DNA from: Rhizobiaceae bacterium
GTDB taxonomy: Bacteria > Pseudomonadota > Alphaproteobacteria > Rhizobiales > Rhizobiaceae
Direction of reading: 5' to 3'
Length of the DNA stretch: 64,000 nt
NCBI GenBank assembly: GCA_019635775.1
Contig: JAHBYU010000007.1
Location: 124,001-188,000 of the forward strand
Shown here: in pieces, positions 45,026 to 53,304 of the stretch
Layout of the letters: each line of letters begins with the position of its first letter
Numbering within the stretch: position 1 is the stretch's first letter
Translations under genes and position numbers: made by a program
Notes under the pieces: generated by a model
What the model saw: only the letters and a program-made list of their open reading frames with translations
Told to the model about the DNA's origin: nothing
Databases searched by the model: none

Positions 45026-46599
45026 CATGCAACCTCCGAGAAGGGCGCCCGCGCCGCCAGTGCGTAAAAGGGATCGAGCGTGTCAAAGCGGTAGGCGTCG
45101 AGCGACAGGCCATTCTGCTCAGCAAGTTTCAGGCTGGGATCAGCAATGTCGATTCGAGGAAGCAGATAGTAGTCGAGAGGTGCCTCGTTTCCGCGGTCCA
45201 TCCGGATCGCTATCGTGATGTCCGGGACAAGGCCGGCGTCGAGCCGGATTCTCCACCGCAGCCGGCCACTCAGCGGTTCAATACAGCGGGCGATGACGAC
45301 GCACGCATCGAACTCGTCATTGATCCTGAGAAGGTCGGTTGTGTCGTCATGTTTCACGAAGCCGCCAGATCGCTGGACGCCATCTACGATCTGCGCGATC
45401 ACGTCTGGATGCAGTCGTCGCAATGCCCGGTTGATCTCGATGTATCGATAGTCCCGATCAGGTGAATAGCCGACGAGGTTGTAAGCCCGCACAAGGCTTC
45501 CGAACCTGCGTCGGTAGACGCTGCTCGAAGGCATTTCCTCATGTTCGTCAATGATCAGCCCTGACAGCGCGCCCGCATCGACCAGCATCTGCCTCAGGAG
45601 GTCGAGCAGCTCGTCATCCGAATACGATCTGCTGCGATCTTCGATGATCTGTCGCGCGCGCTGGAAAAGTGCAGCATCGACAAGCGGCTGAAAGGCGCTG
45701 TCCTTGCGTACCCACATGTCCGCGTCGTTGTGCACGCGCTTCTGCTTCAGCTTGAAGGAGATATGATTATAGACGTTATTCCCGATGTACTTTTCGTTGG
45801 TCAGGACCTGGTGGACTGTGCCGCGCGTCCAGGCACGTTCGAGATCGGTTTGGATCCCTTCGTCGTTAAGCCTGGCGGCGATTTCAGCCTCGCCGATCGC
45901 ACCGGCCACGAATTCTTCATAGATACGTCGAACGACACGAACTTCTTCCGGCGGACCCGGAACCAGGATGACGCGGTCGGTCTGAAGGCTCTTCCGTTGG
46001 CCATGTCCAAGCTCGCCTTTCGGCGTGCCATTCTCGTCGATGAGAAGACGGCGCAAGCCATATCCGGCCACTCCACCCTGACGGTACCCAAGACCAACAA
46101 GCCGGCAATGGCCCGCGAAAACCTTCACGGAGAGGTCACGGCTGTATTCGCCAGCCATCACCCGTTTGACGGTCTTGAGGAGGTTTGACCCAATCGAGCC
46201 GTCATTTTCGAATTGCTCAGCGCAGTAATGTACGCGAATCCCTGCACGCGAGCAGATGTGCTCGTGGTATGCGCCTTCATCAGCGTCCTGAAATCGACCC
46301 CAGCGACTGACGTCGTAGACGAGGATCGCATCGAAATCGGGGGATCCAGCGATGACATCAGAAATGAGACGCTGCAGAGCTTCGCGTCCGTCCAGACGCA
46401 GGCCACTTCTGCCCGCGTCTTCGTACACGCGAATAATGTCGATTCCGCGAGCTTCGGCATAATGACGAAGGGCGTCGAGTTGGTTCTCGGTCGAGTATTT
46501 TTGGTGATCGGTGGACATGCGCACGTAGGCGACGCCGCGCGTCCTTAAAGCCGGATCACGCTCGCCCCGAGATGGTGACGTGGTAGTCCTGCGTACCAA
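45025..46599 (-). CDS. Large serine recombinase
   Basis: 524 residues. The resolvase domain (about 20-165) begins GVAYVRMSTDHQKYSTENQ with the catalytic serine in MSTD, and has YEDAGRSG and VYDVSRWGRF. The Recombinase domain (about 185-300) includes GYGLRRLL and LTNEKYIGN. The C-terminal 200 residues lack a clear zinc-ribbon cysteine cluster. A TTG at 46599 is the only in-frame start before the family's conserved start; AGGTGGG lies upstream. Large serine recombinases integrate and excise DNA at attachment sites with a directionality factor. The accompanying ParB-like proteins may play that part. Confidence 0.9.
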   Translation of the reverse strand: MVRRTTTSPSRGERDPALRTRGVAYVRMSTDHQKYSTENQLDALRHYAEARGIDIIRVYEDAGRSGLRLDGREALQRLISDVIAGSPDFDAILVYDVSRWGRFQDADEGAYHEHICSRAGIRVHYCAEQFENDGSIGSNLLKTVKRVMAGEYSRDLSVKVFAGHCRLVGLGYRQGGVAGYGLRRLLIDENGTPKGELGHGQRKSLQTDRVILVPGPPEEVRVVRRIYEEFVAGAIGEAEIAARLNDEGIQTDLERAWTRGTVHQVLTNEKYIGNNVYNHISFKLKQKRVHNDADMWVRKDSAFQPLVDAALFQRARQIIEDRSRSYSDDELLDLLRQMLVDAGALSGLIIDEHEEMPSSSVYRRRFGSLVRAYNLVGYSPDRDYRYIEINRALRRLHPDVIAQIVDGVQRSGGFVKHDDTTDLLRINDEFDACVVIARCIEPLSGRLRWRIRLDAGLVPDITIAIRMDRGNEAPLDYYLLPRIDIADPSLKLAEQNGLSLDAYRFDTLDPFYALAARAPFSEVA

Positions 46600-46657
46600 C
46601 GGACAAACAAACCCACCTGGTCCCCGACACGGCGGGGAGAAAATACGCTGACAATTC

Positions 46658-46671
46658 AGTGCGGCCGCACT
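46658..46671. promoter_or_regulatory. Perfect 14-bp palindrome between recombinase and HTH gene
   Basis: AGTGCGGCCGCACT, fully symmetrical, in the divergent promoter region 46600-46738. It could be the operator of the HTH protein or a ParB-type binding site. Confidence 0.55.
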
Positions 46672-46738
46672 TTAGGCCCAGAGCTGTGGAAAGTCGTTTC
46701 CGAAGAGGGGCAAGTTCTTTCCTCGCAGGGACTATGCG

Positions 46739-47083
46739 ATGGCCAAGGAAGCCGAAGCCCGGGCTGAGATTGCCCTTGATTTGACCCTCCAGATTGCGGT
46801 CGCCCTCAATCGGCGACTCGGTCACACCAACGTTGCGATCAAGACGGTTGCCGCCTGGACCGGTGCGAACGAGCGAACCGTCAAGAACTGGTTCGCCGGC
46901 CGATACGCTCCGAGTGCGCATCACCTGATAGCGCTGGCAGGAAAATGCGATGATGTCATGGAGATATTTCTGATGCTGGCCTGTCGTCCAGAACTACTGC
47001 TTGCAGCCCAATTGGGCAGCGCCCGGCGAGATCTGCTGGGGGCCCTTGAGAAGCTACATGACCTGTTGACCGAAAGGGAATAG
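46739..47083 (+). CDS. Small helix-turn-helix protein, divergent from the recombinase operon
   Basis: 114 residues. KTVAAWTGANERTVKNWFAGRYAPSAHHL is a clear helix-turn-helix with a homeodomain-like VKNWF recognition helix, and the C-terminal part is helical (LLGALEKLHDLLTERE). It is transcribed away from the recombinase across a 139-bp region with a 14-bp palindrome. It is probably the regulator of the element or its recombination directionality factor. It ends about 40 bp before the right boundary repeat. Confidence 0.8.
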   Translation: MAKEAEARAEIALDLTLQIAVALNRRLGHTNVAIKTVAAWTGANERTVKNWFAGRYAPSAHHLIALAGKCDDVMEIFLMLACRPELLLAAQLGSARRDLLGALEKLHDLLTERE

Positions 47084-47096
47084 GGCAAGGGTGCTA

Positions 47097-47376
47097 TTCC
47101 GCTGCACCGTCTGTTCAACCGTCTGTCCGCCCCGATCTGCCACTAACAACCGCAGAAAGGCGGGCTTGTCCGGTGACTCCTTCTCCGCCATCTTCCGTTA
47201 CACAGTCTGTCGGTAAGCGATTGTAAACGCGCGGCAATACCGTGTGTCACGGCTGTTTGGCGGACAGGCTTGGCGGCTTTCGGGCGATGTTGGCGGACAG
47301 ATGTTTGTCTAAAGCCCGGAACGCTGCGGGTTACGGGTTTCCGCTGCACCGTCTGTCCGGTAGTCTGTTGTCTCGG
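47097..47376. repeat. Cluster of TCTGTC(CG) motifs at the right end of the element
   Basis: An 18-bp direct repeat TTCCGCTGCACCGTCTGT occurs at 47097-47114 and 47339-47356. Between and around them are further TCTGTCC/TCTGTCG copies in direct orientation and GGCGGACAG copies in the inverse, at least seven in about 280 bp. Such clustering is expected for a ParB-type or recombinase accessory binding site. Confidence 0.55.
47122..47158 (+). repeat. Right boundary repeat of the recombinase-RepB element
   Basis: TCTGTCCGC-CCCGATCTGCCA-CTAACAACC-GCAGAAA, matching the left repeat at 43154-43190 with one gap and about five mismatches. The two repeats enclose about 4.0 kb. Confidence 0.7.
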
Positions 47377-47469
47377 AAGTGATTGTCATTGCTAGAGTCG
47401 TTGGACTAGACTGCGGCGTCTCGTATCGTGCGATCTTGCCACGGACTACGCCAGTGCAAGTCGGCTGGC

Positions 47470-47620
47470 ACTTAAATGACGACGACAATTTGCCTATCGA
47501 AGGGCACGACCAGGCCCTCGGAGATGAGGATGTCGCCGACGTCGCGATCGTCAACGTGGGGATCCTGCAGACCGAGGCGAGTCAGGCGATTTCGCGGGTT
47601 GGGCCATCTGCACTACCTAG
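47470..47620 (-). pseudogene. Thermonuclease-like C-terminal remnant A
   Basis: Reading the minus strand gives VDDRDVGDILISEGLVVPF followed by a stop, the same motif as remnant B at 49087-49299. No start and no upstream catalytic part are found. It lies between the recombinase element and the cupin gene. Confidence 0.5.
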
Positions 47621-47653
47621 CTCGCTCTGGCACGCGCATGCCAGAGCGGTACG

Positions 47654-48067
47654 CTAAGGTCTCGGTAGTGGGTCAGCAAAGGGAGCTCCTGGCCCACAGA
47701 CGTAGAACAGGACCATGCGGGCGGGGACGTCGCCTCGGTTACGGCCAGTCATTGCGATGCCAGCGGGCTCAACGAATACCTGCCCGGCCCCGATTGTTAC
47801 CGGGGCCCGATCGTCAAGCTCCAGCGTGAACGTGCCTTCGGTGACGTATACCGTGACCGGGAAGCGATGCGAGTGGTAGGGTGTTACGTCGCCGGGCAGC
47901 AGCGTGGCGAACAGCACCCTTACCTCCTGCTCTGGCAACGCGGGCATGCCCTCGACCAGGTGGCGATGGAGCGGCGTTAGATTTGCCATTCCTGTTTCTT
48001 GAGCGCTGCGCGTCACGCCGACACTCAAGCCTGCGATCATCGTCTCGACATTACTCTTCTCGTGCAT
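47654..48067 (-). CDS. Cupin-domain protein
   Basis: 137 residues from an ATG at 48067 with AGGAGG upstream. The cupin core TPYHSHRFPVTVYVTEGTFTLELDD, split here as metal-binding H-x-H and a later strand, and the second motif AGQVFVEPAGI show a single small beta-barrel. The first motif has two histidines but no clear glutamate at the usual place. Substrate unknown. It is divergently transcribed from a LysR gene 95 bp away, the usual arrangement of a LysR regulator and its target. Confidence 0.85.
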   Translation of the reverse strand: MHEKSNVETMIAGLSVGVTRSAQETGMANLTPLHRHLVEGMPALPEQEVRVLFATLLPGDVTPYHSHRFPVTVYVTEGTFTLELDDRAPVTIGAGQVFVEPAGIAMTGRNRGDVPARMVLFYVCGPGAPFADPLPRP

Positions 48068-48162
48068 GGCAGCCTCCTGTGGTTGGGGAACGCTAGCGGG
48101 GGCTTGCCTGCGGCGGGAGCAGCGTGTTTGCAAAGCGGTCGTGCAAAAGTGCATAATGGGAC

Positions 48163-49056
48163 GTGTTCGACTGGAACGACCTGCGCCATCTGATCGCCGT
48201 CTCGCGCCGCGGCAGCACGCTCGCTGCGGCGAAGGCTCTTGGCGTCAACCAGTCCACTGTTCATCGCCGGCTGGCGGAGCTTGAAAGACGAACCGGCCTT
48301 TCATTGGTGCAACGGCACCCTTCTGGCTACCGCCTGTCCGAGATCGGCGAGGCCTTGATCGGCAATGTCCTTGCAGTCGAGGCTGCCGTTTCGAACCTTG
48401 AACACAATGTTCGGGCGCTCAAAAACGACCTGCAGGGTGTGATCCGGCTCACCTGTCCCGAGCCCACCGTGTCGCGCATTGCGGCCAGCGGCCTCCTCGA
48501 CGGCTTTCATGAACGCTATCCCGGCCTGACGGTGCAGTTCATCACCAGCGACCGTTATCTCGATATTGCCAAGGGGGAGGCGGACGTGGCGTTCCGATCG
48601 GGTGAACCTGCCGACGAAAACCTGTTCGGTCGAAAGATCTGCGATTCCGTCTGGGCAATTTACGCGAGCATGAACTACGTCCAGCAGCACGGACGGCCGG
48701 CTAGCATCGCGGAGTTGGCTGACCACGCCCTGATAGGCTTTGACGGCATCATGCAAAATCATCGCGTTGCGAAATGGTTGCCAGGCGCTGTACCCAACGC
48801 GCGCATCGTCAACCGCAACAACAGCATGCTGGGCACGCTGTCGGCCGTGAAGGCGGGAATCGGCATCGCACCGTTGCCAACGACCCTTGGCGACGCAGAG
48901 GAGACGTTGGTGCAGGTGCTGCCGCCGGTCGAGGAGCTCACCCGGGCCTGGTATGTGCTAACGACTTCTGACCTTCGCAAGACACCGCGTATCGCCGCCT
49001 TCGTCGACCACGTGCTTGATAATATCCCAGCACTCAGGACAGCGCTGATCGGATAA
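48163..49056 (+). CDS. LysR-family transcriptional regulator
   Basis: 297 residues from a GTG start. The helix-turn-helix (about 1-62) reads STLAAAKALGVNQSTVHRRL, and the LysR substrate domain (about 88-290) follows with SSDRYLDIAKGEADVAFRSGEP, seen here as ITSDRYLDIAKGEADVAF. It probably controls the divergent cupin gene. The family call is firm; the inducer cannot be predicted. The next 260 bp hold only a thermonuclease remnant. Confidence 0.9.
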   Translation: MFDWNDLRHLIAVSRRGSTLAAAKALGVNQSTVHRRLAELERRTGLSLVQRHPSGYRLSEIGEALIGNVLAVEAAVSNLEHNVRALKNDLQGVIRLTCPEPTVSRIAASGLLDGFHERYPGLTVQFITSDRYLDIAKGEADVAFRSGEPADENLFGRKICDSVWAIYASMNYVQQHGRPASIAELADHALIGFDGIMQNHRVAKWLPGAVPNARIVNRNNSMLGTLSAVKAGIGIAPLPTTLGDAEETLVQVLPPVEELTRAWYVLTTSDLRKTPRIAAFVDHVLDNIPALRTALIG

Positions 49057-49086
49057 GGCGCTCTCTTGATAGCGCTTCCACGGGTG

Positions 49087-49299
49087 CTAACTGCACCACG
49101 GCCTCGGCGTCGGCGGACAACTGGTGGCACCACAGATGAAGGGTTCCGCCAGGCCTTCGGAGATCAGGATGTCGCCGACGTTGCGGCCGTCGACACGGAG
49201 AATACCGCAACTGCGGCCGTAGTTGCAGGCATTGGTGCCTTCGGTGCCTGGCTTGCAGGCACGCGGACGCATAGCGGATCGCCGCAAGGGGCTGGTCAA
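49087..49299 (-). pseudogene. Thermonuclease-like C-terminal remnant B
   Basis: The minus strand encodes CGILRVDGRNVGDILISEGL and ends in a cysteine-rich tail CPPTPRPWC. This is the last part of a staphylococcal-nuclease-like protein; the N-terminal catalytic part is absent. The motif is shared with remnant A at about 47470-47620, so the cupin/LysR pair is bracketed by two related fragments. Confidence 0.6.
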
Positions 49300-49318
49300 A
49301 TGTCCATCTGCCGGACCT

Positions 49319-51421
49319 TCAAAAGGCTTGCCGCAGGCTTGCTGAGACCGTCTGCGTTGTTGCGTTTTCCTGGAAGAGGCCGCTGTACGCGATGATGCCG
49401 GACGTGTTTCCGTCGTTTCCGGTGACCTTCAAATCTGCTCCGATTCTGAGGATGTGCTCGCCGACCTCGGCTGTCGTTCCCTGTATGCTTGTGCCCAGAA
49501 GGTTTGCATACGTCAGGTAGTCGCGGTCTCCCGCGAGGTAAGAGTAGCCGGCATCGAAGGACGCGCGGGTAACAAGGCTCTCGATCTGCATTTCGGGCGA
49601 CCGGAACCTGACGCCAGGACCGATTTCGAATTGTCCGAAGTTTGAAGACGGAACGGATAGCGAGAATATCCCGGCACCTGTTTCCTCGAAAGCCGCTGTA
49701 TCCTGCCAGCGGATAGCGGCGGCGACGTATGGCGCCACCTCGTAGCCGTTGGATATCCACTCACGGCCGAAACGGCCGTCCAGTTCCCCAGCCCAGGTAG
49801 CGGGTGAACTGACGCCGACCGGCGTCAAGGATGTGCCCTGTGCGCCGGAAATGTTGGACCGCGTTATCGACTGGTCGAAATAGGCCGCCTGGCCGACGCC
49901 GGCCGCGAACCAACCGTCGCTCTTCCAGTGTCCATAGGCAAGAAGATGGTAGCCATCCTCGTCAGCATCGTCGCCCGGAAGGTCGCTCGTCAGGTGCGTG
50001 CGGGAATAGCCCGCGGCGATGCCGAAGCGTTCCGTATCGGTAGCTATAAGGTCCACGCCGAGCAAGGCGGCGGTTGTCTCGCTTTCGGCTCCCGGGTTGT
50101 CGGGCGCTGCTCCGAGGTGGGAGGCGCCATACAAGGCTCCAGCCCAAACTCTGGGATGTGGTCCGTCGTCTTCACCAGCGAGTGCTATGCCGTCTCCCTT
50201 GCCTTCGAGCGGCCAGAACGACGTGAATGCGGCAGCCTGATCGCCCGCGAAGACAGCCGAGCCGGTATCATCCTGGGGGATGGCCGCAGCGACATGCTGG
50301 AGCGTCGAGAAACGCGACCATGCCGCGCTGGCGAAGAACGAGGCTGTCTCCGGTTCGATCATGTCGACAATGTTGCCGAGGTTGAGCAGACCCCAGCCGT
50401 AGATTTCGTCTATGCCCGGTGCGCCGAGGTCGGTTGCCGTCTGGAAAGCGATCCGGGTCAACTCGGACCCCGTCGCGTTGGGGAACATCTGCTTGGCGAT
50501 CGCGAGCGACCCGGTGACATGAGGCGCCGCCATCGAAGTGCCGGATTCCGTATAGTAGGCATCCGTTGTCCAAGTAGAATAGATGTCGCTGCCCGGCGCA
50601 GAAATGCACCACCTTGCGGCAACACCGCAGGCATTGGAAAACGATGACAATTCGAGCGCCTGGTTCACCGATGCAACGGCTACCCAGTTCGATTCAAGCT
50701 CAGGGAAAAAGTATGGGAGTGCGGGTTCTGGTAGCGGATCCGGAAAATGATTGTTGCCGGCTGACCAAACCAGCACGGCATCGGCGCTTACCGCGCGACG
50801 ATATGCTTCCAGCGCCGCCGTGCCCACTTCGGACCGAACGTCTGATACGCCTGGAAGTTCGCGGATATCTGTGTTCGTACCCCAGGAATTGTTGAACAGA
50901 CGGATTCCTGCCGCGATCGCTGCATCGTAGCCGTCCGCCGTCTGCTGACTACCCAAGTGATATCCGTTCGACGCCCTGAAAACGCGGATAGAAGACAACA
51001 GCACGCCGGGCGCCACACCCTGCATGCCCGTGCCATCCTGCGCGGCGCCTATTATGCCGCCGACATGTGTGCCATGGTTCCCGTCATCGACATCATCGAA
51101 CTGGAATACATCAGCGCGCCCGGAGAACTCCGGGTGGGAAAGCTGCATCGAACCATCGACCACGCCAACCCGGACGCCGGCTCCCGTAAGGCCCCTTTGG
51201 AGTGCCTTGTCGGCTCCGATGGCCGCAAGTCCCCAGTTGGCGGAAAATTCTACGGGATCGATCGCCTGTATGTCCGGCGAACTTAGCGTGACAGGCAACG
51301 ACGCATCGGCGATCCGCGCTGCGAATTCGTCGGACCCATCAACATCCCAATTAGAAACTTGAGCGTGGGATACGGTAGAAAATACGCACAGTATGAACGG
51401 TAAGTGTATTCTGACGCTCAT
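49319..51421 (-). CDS. Autotransporter subtilisin-like serine protease
   Basis: 700 residues. A signal peptide (about 1-20, ending SHA) precedes the peptidase S8 domain (about 60-355) with the triad D in VGVVDGS, H in HGTHVGG and S in SGTSMAAP. A linker leads to a C-terminal autotransporter beta-domain (about 425-700) whose last residues end in ASLRQAF, a typical C-terminal phenylalanine. It is exported to the surface and may cleave itself or other surface proteins such as the neighbouring adhesin, which is speculative. It is transcribed alone. Confidence 0.92.
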   Translation of the reverse strand: MSVRIHLPFILCVFSTVSHAQVSNWDVDGSDEFAARIADASLPVTLSSPDIQAIDPVEFSANWGLAAIGADKALQRGLTGAGVRVGVVDGSMQLSHPEFSGRADVFQFDDVDDGNHGTHVGGIIGAAQDGTGMQGVAPGVLLSSIRVFRASNGYHLGSQQTADGYDAAIAAGIRLFNNSWGTNTDIRELPGVSDVRSEVGTAALEAYRRAVSADAVLVWSAGNNHFPDPLPEPALPYFFPELESNWVAVASVNQALELSSFSNACGVAARWCISAPGSDIYSTWTTDAYYTESGTSMAAPHVTGSLAIAKQMFPNATGSELTRIAFQTATDLGAPGIDEIYGWGLLNLGNIVDMIEPETASFFASAAWSRFSTLQHVAAAIPQDDTGSAVFAGDQAAAFTSFWPLEGKGDGIALAGEDDGPHPRVWAGALYGASHLGAAPDNPGAESETTAALLGVDLIATDTERFGIAAGYSRTHLTSDLPGDDADEDGYHLLAYGHWKSDGWFAAGVGQAAYFDQSITRSNISGAQGTSLTPVGVSSPATWAGELDGRFGREWISNGYEVAPYVAAAIRWQDTAAFEETGAGIFSLSVPSSNFGQFEIGPGVRFRSPEMQIESLVTRASFDAGYSYLAGDRDYLTYANLLGTSIQGTTAEVGEHILRIGADLKVTGNDGNTSGIIAYSGLFQENATTQTVSASLRQAF

Positions 51422-51706
51422 GTATAAGCCTCCCCGCCTAACTGTAACTAATGATAAAACTAAGCTTGGATCAAGACACCTCGGCCGGGCCGCCGTAAGA
51501 TAGATTCCTTCCTCTTGTCGCGCGTCTCTTGCTCGCGCCCGATCAAGCTCCCGCCCGGGGGCAGCTTACAACAGTTTCGAGTAAGGTTTTGGATGACCTC
51601 TATACAGAGTTGGCTGGCCGCATGTCTTCCAAGTGGGTCCAACGGCTGGACTAAGCCGGCAGAGCAAGCGATTGTTCGCCTCCGTGCAACAGGAGGCACA
51701 AAATCC

Positions 51707-52943
51707 ATGGCCCGCAAGCGCGCCATGTCACAGCGAGAGGTCGACGCGCTGAAGACGCCGGGTATGACCTGCGTGTCTGACAATCTTTATCTTCAGATCA
51801 GGGACCAGGGCACCAGAAGCTGGCTGTTTCGATACTGGGTCGACCGAAAGCCCAAGGTGATCGGCCTGGGTTCGGCGAAGGACTTTACGCTGGCAGAAGC
51901 CCGCGACAAGGCCGAACGCCTGCGTCTTGCGATCAGGGACGGGGCAGACCCCGCAGAAGAGAAGAAGGCACGACGTAGCGCCCGCAAGGCCGAACGTGCG
52001 GCTGCAAGCGGAGGGGCTGCATCAGACGCTGGCAAGGTCCCGACCTTCGAGGAATGCGGCCGGGAATACATATGGTCGCATGAATTGTCATGGACGAACG
52101 ACAAGCACCGCGCCCAGTGGACCTCGACACTGAAGGCCTATGTCTATCCCGTCATAGGCAAGAAGCCTGTCAATGAAATCGGGATCGAAGACATTCTGTC
52201 CATCCTGAAACCCATCTGGACGACCAAGGCACCGACGGCCGGCAACATCCGCGGCAGGATCGACAAGATCCTGGGCTGGGCCACCGCCATGGGCTATCGC
52301 TCCGGCGACAACCCGGCTTCTCGCGACGGACCGCTCCAGCATCTGCTGCCGTCGATCGGCAAGATGAAGCGGGACAAGAAGCACCATGCTGCTGTCCCGT
52401 ATAAAGAAGTGCCGGCGGTGGTGGCTGAACTCCGGAAGCTCGGTTCTATTAGCGCCACGGCGCTGATCTTCACCATCCTGACCGCTGCCCGAACTGGCGA
52501 GACGCTCGGCGCCACCTGGGACGAAGATCGATCTCGAGGCGAAGCTGTGGACGATTCCCGCCTCGCGCATGAAGGCAGGTTCAGAGCATCAGGTGCCGCT
52601 GGCCGACGAGGTCATAACTTTGCTGAACTCACTGTCGCGCGACGACAACAATCCGCATCTTTTCCGCGGCGCACGAGCGAAAACGCTCTCCAACATGGCG
52701 ATGCTGCAGTGCCTGAGGGGTATCCGAGATGATGGCGCCACCGTGCACGGTTTCCGTGCCGCCTTCTCGACCTGGGCACGCGAGCAGACGGACTACGCTC
52801 ACGAAATCGTCGAGGCGGCTCTCGCTCACACCCAATCCAGTGCCGTCATCGCGACTTATGCCAGGACGACGTATTTGGATAGGCGGCGGAAGTTGCTGGG
52901 TGAGTGGGCGGGGTTCTGTCTCAGTAGGCAAACGAAAGGCTGA
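51707..52943 (+). pseudogene. Tyrosine integrase (P4-like, DUF4102) with one frameshift
   Basis: The start at 51707 follows AGGAGG. The N-terminal DUF4102 arm-binding domain (MARKRAMSQREVDALKT...), a SAM-like core-binding domain and the catalytic domain are all present, but the frame breaks near 52526: after GATWDE one extra base shifts the frame, and reading on in the next frame gives IDLEAKLWTIPASRMKAGSE through HGFRAAFSTWARE to the stop at 52943. Removing one base restores a normal integrase of about 411 residues. It may be a true pseudogene, a programmed shift or a sequencing error. Its last 93 codons are nearly identical to 2-274. Confidence 0.85.
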
Positions 52944-53304
52944 ATGGCGCTAGGGCTCTCGTTTCCACGCTGGCGTTGGTCCCCGGGCCGTCATCGCTAA
53001 TCAGCTGCAGTATCGGGACCTCATAAACGCGATGCACGCTGCCGACAATACTACACGCGGCGTCATTCCTTACCCTTAAGCGTTGATTGTCTGTGTAGGG
53101 TCGGCAGCAGACAGTCCGCTACTGGCAGGCCAAGCGAGATGCGGAATATCGCGGATGAGGGGCGAAGACCAGAACGGGTCAAGGCGCTGATGAGCATGGA
53201 CATTTTGGTTGTCAATATAGCTGTTGCGTGAGTCAATAATCTATTGTCGGATGCTTGCGTCCGTGAACAATTACGACGATTCTTGATCCACTGGTGGGGG
53301 CAGC
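52944..53304. other. Intergenic region before the Qat operon
   Basis: 361 bp. The first 100 bp resemble the 3' flank of the other integrase. The AT-richer part 53180-53260 probably holds the qat promoter; no convincing dyad or RNA gene is seen. Confidence 0.4.

Noticed and set aside
51515-51706. Longer N-terminus of the second integrase
   Set aside because: AGGAGG precedes the internal ATG at 51707, which gives the normal family start.
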